DNA from: Chryseosolibacter sp964551035
GTDB lineage: Bacteria > Bacteroidota > Bacteroidia > Cytophagales > Cyclobacteriaceae
NCBI GenBank assembly: GCA_964551035.1
Contig: CAZKBK010000014.1
Location: 43,898-107,897 of the forward strand
Length of the DNA: 64,000 nt
Direction: 5' to 3'
Positions 37,901 through 44,196 of the stretch are shown in pieces (positions within the stretch are counted from its first letter, which is position 1; each line of letters starts with the position of its first letter). The position numbers and the translations under genes were made by a program. A model generated the notes under the pieces. The model made no database searches, was not told where the DNA came from, and was given only the letters and a program-made list of their open reading frames with translations.

Positions 37901-38051
37901 GGCCGGTGGCATAGAAGTTTCCCTCCTCGTCATAGTGGCTGGCCCAAACGCCCGCATTGATGTGGTGTGCCGATTCCAACTGAAACGGAAATTGTGCAAA
38001 TGCGGAGAGCGAAAACGCAACAAAAAGGAAAACCAGACCAGGTGTACGCAT
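28983..38051 (-). CDS. Giant T9SS-secreted protein with duplicated propeller/IPT/FG-GAP modules
   Basis: A 3022-residue protein from ATG 38051, with signal peptide LVFLFVAFSLSAFAQ. The order is: SBBP-type propeller repeats (about 25-460; DEEGNFYATGQF, DPFGNVFVVGTFEG), an IPT/TIG domain (ITSLSATSGAPGDIVEIHG), seven FG-GAP/VCBS calcium loops (such as GDLDGDGKTDMAVV), and a linker. Then come a second propeller (about 1060-1540), a second IPT (VSGFSPESGGAGSLVTIQG) and seven more loops (such as GDLDGDGKIDMAVV). FN3-like repeats (about 2000-2480) follow, then a beta domain, and a C-terminal T9SS sorting domain (VRPNPVGNGEEAAICF ... GVYVARIRSG). It is an outer-surface or secreted adhesin-like protein; ligand unknown. 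Confidence 0.93.
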   Translation of the reverse strand: MRTPGLVFLFVAFSLSAFAQFPFQLESAHHINAGVWASHYDEEGNFYATGQFFATNNFDLKGGVVSKFCDDPEGELYVAKYNSDEELLWVKAIYGTAGWENSIRIKTDPFGNVFVVGTFEGIADLDLDEENPGGYVLGTNGSEDGFIVKFGSDGTFLNARSLTVTTTSIDELTDLDFDSEGAVYVVGADDLNGRIIKLSNDLNTIAYNRVLVSTAGIGYNKVAVRDDRLLLTGSFVGTLDLDPDDVGVTNITSAGGIDLFMAEYDLSTGSFIPGSGYRIGGLGSEVLADAAFVGDDVYFSAYFTQSFTHDGITLTNHGSADVLLGRYTFGQQLVWAHGIGGAGQDIPYEIRVNSSGAAYATGYINGLVDFDPDPVDTYEISAFEAEDGFLVKLDRDGDFRKAIVLGNTGLDLIDAVAIDSRDRVRIGTYLVDLAAVDIDPSADVVNASGSPVLIDYYELPSITSLSATSGAPGDIVEIHGENFHVNPDENIVYFGSTRALVTDADETSLVVVVPFGATLAPVSVRVNGMITYSSEKFTPTFSFYGDMAASFSDRVDFSTDPGYARHVATGDLDGDGKTDMAVVAQNQDRVDIYANTSAVSSIDPSSFTFATSVNAGDEPFTATLADINGDGLPEVITGGFANTIFIHLNTSTPGSISFGSVYTLYPSGSIYSIAVHDLNLDGRPEILAATSTGFADAFINTSQGSMSFGSQLALGTSGECWGVAAGDIDGDLHPDIVATGSNGSLFFFRNLMSPGSLGALQFDLPVEIPGVALETRSIALADFDGDSRLDFAVGSSSTNSSIAIIENLSTAGAFSYNAAISVIPSPSSEMVTAGDVDGDGRTDLIGCYPGTNEITIFFNDYQTGTLNAGAFTRSHFLQVGGMPANVAFSDLDGDGRGDFAVPHAGNVTVSLFRNLNTNFEPGTQPADLTFNEITSHSLRGAFTPAPDVPDTPEPDVPDGYIVIRKEGDATPEIVPQDGVAYPVGYVFPEDGSVVVYSGNQPYFNCSGLETAGAHTFSVFSFNGVFNAVNYNTDQPLTATVFMDAGSSLHSTYFGWAKHIGGTGFEGANAIEVGPDGSVYVTGEYHSSDVDFDPGAGIVNLPKTTLGGDAFVAKYNASGDLIWVRHGSSTGDGTERGEGIGVDDLGNVYIMGRFDTDIVFEDGIIRNTNGGQDVFMARYDVNGNFLWAWTIGSPGDDGEDHRNGFAVDGAGNFYLAGEFQNTIPFFDGLLQGSVTSHGLRDIYVVKYEPTFGDMVWVRQIGGSENDYSRDLTLDEDGNVLVIGQFDSPSLEVEGMATPLVSAGLTDIVVVKFDTDDGTPIWANSLGGASYDFGEGITTDENRAVYITGTFRHHTDFDPGPGISYLYADNDFDQVFLAKYDASGAIQWAKPLASNSNASSYGIRLAADGIGSVYAYGIFQSSLNADGNSGDYFVNEAGAFDNIIYKYSHDGFLRWAGTIGGTGNDYAHDIALTPSNEIVLTGIFEGSNVVVDPISGSTSFNALGSHDMFIVKLGDTDPTFSTIPLVSGFSPESGGAGSLVTIQGGNFNADPALNVVYFGAARAVVTAGDDDELQVRVPAGATYAPISVTTRGLTATSTERFVITYPIGAPITGGSFEAQVDFSVDPDANPTRIAVADFNNDERVDIVVVSPSVNQLSILQSGAEAGSITPASFPVRSVIPTATLPQDVDVGDLDGDGKIDMAVVCGTGGESKVSLYRNKGQFSFDLLNFFTGSDPVEVAIGDLDLDGRPEVITLNRLAGTLSIFPNRATPGNLSSNSFGDPIELVTGPQPQGLALGDFNNDGRPDLVVTNRGDNTITFLENQTTPGSVLPQFFIDFVFDAGMGPGGFGTLGPGRISVGDLDVDGSNDIVVAGPGSASFSIFHNNNDPFGPPQNFETGSYINATAIHDLTGDGKPDLVAVTNDIFENQTNVEDIGPSGFVSIARIITGAQPWDIAIADFDADGRPDLAFADRTDGKVSILRNNAVLASPTVQASGLSLISITHDLADVSFTPGDGNRHLFVVKQGPTIDAVPVDASIYQSTWQYPSSSDLGNGNYVVGSGAADWTQLSVSGLAPATQYAAAIFAFNDTGTEPTVTTEYSRFLTDLTGVAQNPISFYTLDTEPPQHPATFTATAAGTSITLDFDSPLAANAEGYLILRREDGTAPDANGIFDGMDETGFALPSGTTLVATVDEATASYVDTNLAEEVTYHYALVPFNGLPDVAETRNYLLDGTLASAFAQAQALASEPLNAPTAFDFTNVTLDGYTVQFTAAADNPTGYIAIRMQGADNDPSILPVDQTEYALGEIEVGTNQFIAYVGTATEFTETGLAPGETYVYRIYSLNGAGTSVNYLTGTYLSGTAKTRAPEPLNAATNFQVSDRTSSSLVLSFDIAADAPDGYLIVRNQGTPPEGIPVDGIAYDAKTELEAGTGEMVVWVGVLPQGPFSFEEDFNMAESTTYHYTIYSFNGEGKTINYLTSPRAETSGTTLGPDSEDPVVTIHHGNTVELGSAASINISVEDVSGVTSAYIYYRKISSDAGAAYSPEELTNTGGTTYEAEIPPSDIGELGIEYYFEITDGAANTLIKDEQLPLRTITVVVVDNGLNIPYNSFGDQVSNYRIIAVPLELDNKAVSAVFTDDLDAYDNERWRMFHYSNGRNAEVSAGTSVQAGKGYWLIVKDGGVTIDTGPGEVVGINSQGFEIVLEAGWNQIGNPYNFNIAWQDVVAANPTVDLPDAIRVYSGTFSDGDRLNSFQGGFINVPAGGSIFIPKTKNPSVNRGIPSEGRRMENPIDDAEWEVRFTVEQGEMTNLISGFGMRPDAREGFDRYDGFSMPPFFGYLDVRHGKALNGFHYSKDIIPTAENHVWEFTVESSQEAGGNVTVSWDNHYFANSQKSLILWDVNLQLGIDMKTQARYEFDPGTSREFKVIFGAPAFVDESTRVSAMVFHHVRPNPVGNGEEAAICFTLPEAAPVVIELLDVTGKQAALVFDGTLESGYHEILYDHAEYHHRPGVYVARIRSGAVTAQKRIVLSH

Positions 38052-38190
38052 ACGGTATCTTTCTTCAGTATAATTCAACTATGATTGATCAGGCATTGGT
38101 CATTCCGCCTGCTATCTCGCCAACCCGCGTCAAGGCACCCGTTCCACCCACCATGACCATGCACTTCACGGCAAACTTTCTTCCCGTCCC

Positions 38191-38922
38191 TCAATTCGGG
38201 TCGGGCGGACCAGGCAGTGGCGATTCCTCCGGACTCACCGGACCGGGACCCGGTGAATCCCCTCCAAGGAAGGGGATGATCGCGCCCGCTGCCAGCAACG
38301 GCGTAAGCTTCAACAGCACCATCGCTTTCCCTTTCACCCTGAATTTTCCGCTCTCCACGGTCTGCTCCCCTGCGGTCAACCGCAGAAAATAACCTTCGCC
38401 CTTGTCGAGATCCTTCGGGATTCGCCACTCGTAAATGCCGCGGTTCAGGGTTTTGGCCACGTCGGTGATGAACCGGTCGCCGTTGTGAAGGGTGATCTTT
38501 ACGTCCTGCATGGGCGTGCCGCCCTGCCATTGGATGGTCGTGGATTTTCCCTTCCGCACCTTCGCTCCCACTACGGGCGAGCGGAAACTGAACTTGAGTA
38601 CAAGGGGTTTGCCACGCAATTCAAAAGTGATATCCCCGCGAAACTGCTGAAGTTCCCCGGCGGCGTTCCAGGCCACGGTCTTGTTGGTCCCCGCCTTTAC
38701 GCTGGGACCTACGTCGCCGATGACTTGTTTGATGGGAGACTGATAGTTGTCGTGCGAGGCGTAGACCTCCACGCTGAAGGTTTGGTCCGGCTGCCCCCCG
38801 ACGAGGTCATAGGTGATGATCACCCGGTCGCCCTGGGCCGTGGCGCGTATGTTTTCAAAAGTCTGCGCCGTCGAGACGGACGAAAGGAAAAGCAATACGA
38901 AGAGCAGGTACAGGTTTCGCAT
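38191..38922 (-). CDS. Exported Kre9/KNH-like protein with C-terminal hydrophobic segment
   Basis: A 243-residue protein with signal peptide MRNLYLLFVLLFLSSVSTAQ. Residues ~20-105 form a beta domain (NIRATAQGDRVIITYDL, TNKTVAWNAAGE). A Kre9/KNH-type domain follows: FSFRSPVVGAKVRKGKSTTI, TLHNGDRFITDVAKTL, GIYEWRIPKDLDKGEGYFLR. Near the end is a hydrophobic segment (AMVLLKLTPLLAAGAIIPF) and a Pro/Gly-rich tail (SPGPGPVSPEESPLPGPPDP). The first gene of a minus-strand run, it is followed after 139 bases by the giant T9SS protein, then the caspase and pseudo-papain. Role unknown; envelope location likely. Confidence 0.8.
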   Translation of the reverse strand: MRNLYLLFVLLFLSSVSTAQTFENIRATAQGDRVIITYDLVGGQPDQTFSVEVYASHDNYQSPIKQVIGDVGPSVKAGTNKTVAWNAAGELQQFRGDITFELRGKPLVLKFSFRSPVVGAKVRKGKSTTIQWQGGTPMQDVKITLHNGDRFITDVAKTLNRGIYEWRIPKDLDKGEGYFLRLTAGEQTVESGKFRVKGKAMVLLKLTPLLAAGAIIPFLGGDSPGPGPVSPEESPLPGPPDPN

Positions 38923-39047
38923 TCAGGGTTAGGTTAAACGATAAATCTACTCGATTTCTGAATAAGATCAAACCCGCGTGCCGTCACTCATTTTATACAA
39001 GGAAGAAGGATTGGTAACCTGAAGGGGGTGGGATTTTTTCAGGGAGT

Positions 39048-39530
39048 TACGAATTACGAGTTACGAGTTACGAGTTACGAATGGGAAGGGTGAGGTGGAA
39101 TTGAAGACTGGACCTGGTGGGTGGTTTAACCCAAACGTAAGGTACGAGGTAAGAGGTACGAATGCCGAATGGGAAGGGTGAGGTGGAATTGAGGAGCGGG
39201 CGTTGTGATCGTTTAACGGGAGCGTGAGGTACCCGGTACGATAGAGCTCCTGGCGGCGACGGATGGAGCCGCAAACGGCACACACATCCTTCGGTGGCCG
39301 AGCTTGTCGAGGCCAGGCGTGGAGGTACCCTTTGCCCGCGGAAGGTACGAATGACGAGGTGCGAATTACGAATGGGAAGCGTGAGGTGGAATCGAAGACT
39401 GGACCTGGTGGATGGTTTAACCCCAAACGTAAGGTACGAGGGACGCTTTGCCCGTCGAAGCTCAAGTCTCAGGCGTGCGGAACTCGGAACTCCAAACTAA
39501 AAACTAACAACTCCGAACTAAAACTCCCCC
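39048..39530. repeat. Degenerate word repeats (TTACGAG/GTACGAG type) with a ~70 bp duplicated unit
   Basis: The 38923-39596 gap has no supported gene. It holds runs of TTACGAGTTACGA-like words and a unit beginning CGAATGGGAAGGGTGAGGTG. That unit is nearly complete at 39079-39148 and 39369-39440, with a shorter copy at 39167-39199. A REP-like palindrome lies at 39291-39312. Confidence 0.85.
39291..39312. repeat. REP-like palindrome (third copy of the GIY-YIG-locus motif)
   Basis: CGGTGGCCGAGCTTGTCGAG followed by GCC is an imperfect palindrome. The same motif marks the ends of the ~300-bp repeats at 47261-47601 and 47991-48284. Confidence 0.7.
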
Positions 39531-39596
39531 TGGAGCATCCTCAAGACCCCACCTTCAAAGCAGCTTCACATGCATTTAAATCCCCGGAATAATTTT

Positions 39597-39624
39597 TTTA
39601 GACTAATCTAAACTATTATTTTTG
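39597..39624 (+). promoter_or_regulatory. Promoter with overlapping DtxR-type operator
   Basis: TTTAGA-CTAA-TCTAAA (39597-39612) is a perfect 6-bp inverted repeat that resembles DtxR/MntR operators (TTAGG...CCTAA). It ends just before a perfect -7 element TATTTTTG (39617-39624), 22 bases before the regulator's ATG. Self-repression by the metal-bound regulator is inferred. Confidence 0.65.
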
Positions 39625-39646
39625 CATATCGTATAACAACCCGGAT

Positions 39647-40303
39647 ATGCTTACGTACACGGAGGAAAACTACCTGAAAACCATTTACCGGCTGTCGGAA
39701 AGCGGCGCCAAGGCGGTGATGACCAATGAGATAGCCGAGTCCATGAGCACCAAGGCCGCTTCCGTGACGGACATGGTAAAGAAGCTCTCCGGAAAAAATC
39801 TCATCACCTACGAAAAGTACTACGGCGTCAAGATCACCAAACACGGCCGGAATGAGGCGCTGATGGTCGTGCGCAAACACCGGCTGTGGGAAACGTTTCT
39901 CGTGGAAAAGCTCAACTTCAACTGGGACGAGGTCCACGATGTCGCCGAACAACTCGAGCACATCCAGTCCTCCCTCCTCATCGAAAAGCTGGACGAATAC
40001 CTCGGCTATCCCACCGCCGACCCCCACGGCCACCCTATCCCCGACAAGACCGGGAAGATCCAGACCGTGCGGCAAATCCCGCTGGCGGAGTCCGCCATGA
40101 AAAAGAAAAGTGTGGTAAGCTCCGTCCGGGACGGGTCGCCCGCGTTCCTCCAATACCTCAGCAAGGTGGGCATTGCGATCGGCTCCACCATCACGATCCT
40201 GGAACGCGTGGAATTCGACGGATCGCTGGAAGTACAGATCGACGGAAAGAAAAAGTTATTCCTCTCCAGGGAAGCGGCGGAAAACCTTTTAGTGCTGGCA
40301 TGA
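39647..40303 (+). CDS. Metal-dependent transcriptional regulator, DtxR/MntR family
   Basis: A 218-residue regulator. The winged helix (MLTYTEENYLKTIYRLSES, NEIAESMSTKAASVTDMVKKL) is followed by the metal-binding dimerisation domain (HRLWETFLVEKLNFNWDEVH, AEQLEHIQS, YPTADPHGHPIP) with the expected His, Glu and Asp ligands. A C-terminal FeoA/SH3-like domain (AFLQYLSKVGIAIGSTITIL) completes it. Members bind Mn(II) or Fe(II) and then repress uptake genes. It heads the locus and has a DtxR-like operator in its own promoter. The substrate-binding protein gene begins 2 bases after its stop. Whether it senses Mn or Fe cannot be told. Confidence 0.93.
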   Translation: MLTYTEENYLKTIYRLSESGAKAVMTNEIAESMSTKAASVTDMVKKLSGKNLITYEKYYGVKITKHGRNEALMVVRKHRLWETFLVEKLNFNWDEVHDVAEQLEHIQSSLLIEKLDEYLGYPTADPHGHPIPDKTGKIQTVRQIPLAESAMKKKSVVSSVRDGSPAFLQYLSKVGIAIGSTITILERVEFDGSLEVQIDGKKKLFLSREAAENLLVLA

Positions 40304-40304
40304 T

Positions 40305-41243
40305 ATGAAGCGTTTTTCAGAACAGAAGTTTCAATTAATAAACAGCGTCCTCGTAGGGATCTTCATCGTCGCGCTGGCAGGGTGCGCGACACGCCCGGCG
40401 AAGGACGACAAGCTCACGATCGTCACCACGACCGGCATGATCGCGGACGCGGCGAAGAATATCGCCGGCGACTCGGCCCGGGTGATCGCGCTCATGGGAC
40501 CGGGTGTCGACCCGCACCTTTACAAGGCCACCCACGGCGACCTGGAAAAACTCACCAGCGCCGACGTCATCTTTTACAACGGCCTCCACCTGGAGGGTAA
40601 GATGGGCGAAGTGCTGGAAAAGCTGGGCCGGACCAGGGAGGTCGTCGCGGTGAGCACGGGCATACCCGACACGCTCTTGCGCACGGCCCCGGGGTTCCAG
40701 GGCGCGCACGACCCGCACATCTGGTTTGACGTGGCCTTGTGGAGCAATGCCGTCCAACGGATGATCAGCTTCATGGCCGAATACGATTCAGCCAACGCGT
40801 CGATGTACCGGAAGCGCGGCGCCGCCTACCTGGCGAAGCTGGATTCCCTCCACCAGGCCGTGGCCGCGTCCATCGCGCAGATCCCCGACGAACAGCGCGT
40901 GCTCATCACCGCCCACGACGCCTTCGGATATTTTGGCGACGCCTACGACATCGAGGTGCGCGGGCTGCAGGGCATCTCCACGGTCTCGGAGTTCGGATTG
41001 CGGGATGTCACGGAACTCGTCGACTTTATCATCGCCCGAAAGATCAGCGCCATCTTTGTCGAGAGTTCGGTCTCGGGAAGATCGATCGAGGCGGTGGTGG
41101 AAGGGTGCCGCAAGCAGCACTGGAACGTGTCGATCGGGGGAACGCTTTACTCCGACGCCATGGGCCCCGAGGGCACACCGGAAGGCACCTATGTCGGAAT
41201 GGTGGATGCGAACGTCAGGTCCATTGTGGAAGCTTTAAAATAA
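40305..41243 (+). CDS. Metal ABC transporter substrate-binding lipoprotein (TroA/ZnuA/MntA cluster A-I)
   Basis: A 312-residue lipoprotein with lipobox ALAGC (Cys near residue 27). The family motifs are all present: TTTGMIADAAKNIAGD, LMGPGVDPHLYKAT with the first His ligand, HDPHIWFDVALWSNAV with the second, the Glu/His region TAHDAFGYFG, and YSDAMGPEG with the last Asp. There is no long His-rich loop, which is more usual for manganese or iron than for zinc binders. It captures metal outside the inner membrane and hands it to the permeases encoded 4-6 kb downstream. Confidence 0.93.
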   Translation: MKRFSEQKFQLINSVLVGIFIVALAGCATRPAKDDKLTIVTTTGMIADAAKNIAGDSARVIALMGPGVDPHLYKATHGDLEKLTSADVIFYNGLHLEGKMGEVLEKLGRTREVVAVSTGIPDTLLRTAPGFQGAHDPHIWFDVALWSNAVQRMISFMAEYDSANASMYRKRGAAYLAKLDSLHQAVAASIAQIPDEQRVLITAHDAFGYFGDAYDIEVRGLQGISTVSEFGLRDVTELVDFIIARKISAIFVESSVSGRSIEAVVEGCRKQHWNVSIGGTLYSDAMGPEGTPEGTYVGMVDANVRSIVEALK

Positions 41244-41249
41244 TGTCCC

Positions 41250-42446
41250 ATGAAAAAGGTTGACCATTCGTTTGTACTCATCGCACTGCTGGCAGCGGCG
41301 TGGGCGTGTACGGAGTTCGAGCCGGCGGCACCGGACGACGCCTCCCTCCTCGACGGCCCTGTCGAAGGGCTCACCGCGTCGGAGAACCTGAGGTTCATCC
41401 GCGGCGACGTCGCCTTCAACGATGAAGTCTTTACGCCCGAGACGGGACTGGGACCGCTCTTCGTCGCCAACGCCTGCGGCAGTTGCCACCCCGGCGATGG
41501 GAAGGGCCACCCGTTCACGACGCTCACGCGCTACGGACAATGGGATGAGACAGGCAACCAATACACGCACCTGGGAGGACCCCAACTGCAGAACCGCGCC
41601 ATCCCCGGCTTTGAACCCGAACAACTCCCTCCCGGCGTCGGGTTCTCAAAACTTACTCCGCCGGCAAACACGGGCCTGGGATACCTCGACGCGGTAAGCG
41701 ACGAAACGCTGCTCGCGTGGGCGGACCCCGACGACAGCGATGGCGACGGCATCAGCGGTGTTCCCAACCTGATCGCCATCAAGGCATATGTACAATCCCG
41801 CCCGGGGGCCATCCTCATCAACGGCAAATACATCGGACGTTTCGGAAAGAAGGCCGCCGCCTACGACCTGCACCAACAAACGGTTGTGGCCTACAACGAA
41901 GACATCGGCATCACCACCACATATGAGCCCATGGACACGCACACGGGCCTGGCAGTTGACCCGGAAGTTTCGGACCAAACCGTCCGGGACGTGGTCTTCT
42001 ACCTGAAGACGTTAAAGGCGCCCATACCGCGAAACGCCGCCGACGCCGACGTGGCTGCGGGCAAGGCGTTGTTCACGCAGTTCGGGTGCGCCAAATGCCA
42101 CCGCCCGGAAATGACCACCGGCCCCTCCCCGATCGCCGCGCTGGCGAACAAGACGTTCTATCCTTATACCGACCTCCTCCTTCACGATATGGGCCCGGAC
42201 CTCGACGACGGATACACGGAAGGCACAGCCAAAACCTACGAGTGGCGGACGCCGCCGCTGTGGGGATTGGGACTGTCAACGTTCTCGCAAGGTGGACAAT
42301 ACTTTCTCCTGCACGACGGAAGGGCGCGCAGCATCGAAGAGGCCATCCTCCTCCACGGCGGCGAGGGAGAACAAAGCAAAGCGAACTATGCGTCGGCTTC
42401 CGCCGATGAGCAATTGAAACTGATCCGATTCCTTGAAAGCCTCTAG
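41250..42446 (+). CDS. Di-haem oxidoreductase (DHOR/DUF1111 family) lipoprotein
   Basis: A 398-residue protein. The short N-terminal hydrophobic segment ends in a lipobox-like AWAC. Two c-type haem sites are visible: NACGSCHPGDG near residue 75 and FGCAKCHRPEM near 280. The C-terminal segment LHDMGPDLDDGYTEG and WRTPPLWGLGLS is typical of the family, which is related to MauG and bacterial cytochrome c peroxidases. Such proteins act in the periplasm in electron transfer or peroxide reduction. In other bacteria DHOR genes often sit in iron-uptake loci. It lies between the metal-binding lipoprotein and a Rieske protein. Confidence 0.9.
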   Translation: MKKVDHSFVLIALLAAAWACTEFEPAAPDDASLLDGPVEGLTASENLRFIRGDVAFNDEVFTPETGLGPLFVANACGSCHPGDGKGHPFTTLTRYGQWDETGNQYTHLGGPQLQNRAIPGFEPEQLPPGVGFSKLTPPANTGLGYLDAVSDETLLAWADPDDSDGDGISGVPNLIAIKAYVQSRPGAILINGKYIGRFGKKAAAYDLHQQTVVAYNEDIGITTTYEPMDTHTGLAVDPEVSDQTVRDVVFYLKTLKAPIPRNAADADVAAGKALFTQFGCAKCHRPEMTTGPSPIAALANKTFYPYTDLLLHDMGPDLDDGYTEGTAKTYEWRTPPLWGLGLSTFSQGGQYFLLHDGRARSIEEAILLHGGEGEQSKANYASASADEQLKLIRFLESL

Positions 42447-42447
42447 T

Positions 42448-42888
42448 ATGAACCGAAGGACGTTTACCAAATCGTGCGTGATGTGTGCCTCCGGCGCGGT
42501 GGTTGCCCCGCTCCTTCCCGCGTGCCAGCCGATACATTACACGCAGGGCACGGTGGAGGCCGACGGCATCTCCATACTTCGGTCGGAATTCACTTACGTG
42601 AGGAAAGACCAGCCCGTGGTCAGACCTTACCTGATCGTACGGAACGACCGCCTCGAATTTCCCATCTACGTCTACCGGTTTTCCGACCGCGATTACGCAG
42701 CCGTACTGATGAAGTGCACGCACCAGGGCGCGACACTCAACGCCTCGGGCGACCACCTCTACTGCCCGAGCCACGGCAGTGAATTCAACAACCGCGGCGC
42801 GGTGGTGCAAGGCCCCGCGGAAAGCGACCTCCGCGTGTTCGACGTCGTCGCCGGCGAAAAAAAAATATTTATCGACCTGCGCTCATGA
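42448..42888 (+). CDS. Rieske [2Fe-2S] protein with Tat-like signal
   Basis: A 146-residue protein from ATG 42448, one base after the DHOR stop codon. It begins MNRRTFTKSCVMCASGAVVA, a twin-arginine-type signal. The cluster ligands are CTHQGATLN (CxH) and YCPSHGSEF (CxxH), the standard Rieske pair. It is a stand-alone electron-transfer domain, likely exported folded and held at the outer face of the inner membrane. Position right after DHOR makes it a candidate redox partner. Its stop overlaps the next start (ATGA). Confidence 0.93.
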   Translation: MNRRTFTKSCVMCASGAVVAPLLPACQPIHYTQGTVEADGISILRSEFTYVRKDQPVVRPYLIVRNDRLEFPIYVYRFSDRDYAAVLMKCTHQGATLNASGDHLYCPSHGSEFNNRGAVVQGPAESDLRVFDVVAGEKKIFIDLRS

Positions 42889-44111
42889 AGCAACTCATCA
42901 CATTCATCACCGGCGTGGCCATCAGCGCAAGCGTTATGGCGCAGATCGATTCCACCCTGCTCAGGCGCGCCGACAGCGACACCGCCTCCATGAAACTCAA
43001 CATGGACGCGGTCTACAACCGGCCATTCCTTTCTGTGGGCAAGCTGCCGGTTTCCGTCGGGGGCTATGTCGAGGCCAACTGGCAACATGTGGGCACCGAC
43101 GGCGTCACCGAAGGACATCAGTTCCAGATGCGGCGGCTGACGCTGTTCGTCGCCTCGGGCATCAGCCAGCGCATCCGGTTCCTTTCGGAGATCGAGTTCG
43201 AAGACGGGACCAAAGAGATCAACATTGAATTCGCTTCCGTCGACTTCGCGTTCCACCCGCTCTTCAACGTCCGCGGTGGTGTGATCATGAACCCGATCGG
43301 CGCCTTCAACCAGAACCACGACGGCCCGAAGTGGGAGTTCACCGACCGTCCCGTGGCGGCGACGCAAATGCTGCCGGCCACGTGGAGCAATGTCGGCTTT
43401 GGCGCCTACGGCAAACTGTACCGGCGCGACTGGGTGTACGCTTATGAAGCCTACCTCAGCAATGGCTTTGACGAGCGCATCATCCTCAACGGCGAAAACC
43501 GAACGTTCCTGCCGTCGTCCAAAGAAAACCGCGACCGCTTCGAGGAGAACTTCAACGGTGTGCCGCTCCTTACGGCCAAGGTGGCGCTGCGCAACCGCAG
43601 GATCGGCGAAGTGGGCATCTCCTACATGGGCGGCGTGTACAACAAATTTCAGGAGGATGGGCTGGTCCTGGATGAAAAAAGACGTGTGGACGTGCTTGCC
43701 GTCGACTTCAACACCGTACTTCCTTTTTCACATACGTGGATTACAACGGAGTGGGCATGGGTCACCGTGGATGTGCCGGAGACCTACAGCCAGCAGTTTG
43801 GAACCAAACAGGTGGGCGGATTCATCGACGTTGTGCAGCCCCTCTTCCGTGGACCGGTGTTCGGATTCGAAGGGTCGGTGATCAACCTGGCGCTGCGCGG
43901 CGAGTATGTCGACTGGAACGTCGGGACCTTTAACGAAACGGGCACCAACATTCACGACGACCTGTTTTCCGTCTCTTCAGGATTGAGCTGGAGGCCGCGT
44001 ATGCAGACCGTTGTGCGGCTGAACTACCGGTACACCTGGGAGACCGATCTCTTCGGAAACAGGCCCTCGCGAACCGGCGGATTTCAGGTGGGACTGAGTT
44101 CGTATTTTTGA
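42885..44111 (+). CDS. Outer-membrane beta-barrel porin (phosphate-selective-porin-like)
   Basis: A 408-residue protein with signal peptide MKQLITFITGVAISASVMA and a C-terminal aromatic residue (FQVGLSSYF), as in outer-membrane barrels. Alternating strands are visible throughout (VGGYVEANWQHV, MRRLTLFVASGISQRIRFLS, TVVRLNYRYTWETDLFG). The N-terminal SVGKLPVSVGGYVEAN and FQMRRL layout resembles OprO/OprP-type porins. A metal-uptake role is inferred only from its place between redox and ABC genes. It overlaps the Rieske gene by 4 bases. Confidence 0.82.
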   Translation: MKQLITFITGVAISASVMAQIDSTLLRRADSDTASMKLNMDAVYNRPFLSVGKLPVSVGGYVEANWQHVGTDGVTEGHQFQMRRLTLFVASGISQRIRFLSEIEFEDGTKEINIEFASVDFAFHPLFNVRGGVIMNPIGAFNQNHDGPKWEFTDRPVAATQMLPATWSNVGFGAYGKLYRRDWVYAYEAYLSNGFDERIILNGENRTFLPSSKENRDRFEENFNGVPLLTAKVALRNRRIGEVGISYMGGVYNKFQEDGLVLDEKRRVDVLAVDFNTVLPFSHTWITTEWAWVTVDVPETYSQQFGTKQVGGFIDVVQPLFRGPVFGFEGSVINLALRGEYVDWNVGTFNETGTNIHDDLFSVSSGLSWRPRMQTVVRLNYRYTWETDLFGNRPSRTGGFQVGLSSYF

Positions 44112-44114
44112 GGG

Positions 44115-44177
44115 GTTGGCTCTTGGCTGTTAGCTCTTAGCTCTTTGCTGTTAGCTCTTGGCTGTTAGCTCTTTGCA
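44115..44177. repeat. Degenerate heptamer tandem array, locus 2
   Basis: About 8 copies of CTCTTAG, CTCTTTG and CTCTTGG-type heptamers lie between the porin stop and the ABC ATPase start. This is the same family as 8495-8620. Confidence 0.88.
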
Positions 44178-44196
44178 TAGAAACCAGAAACCCGGA

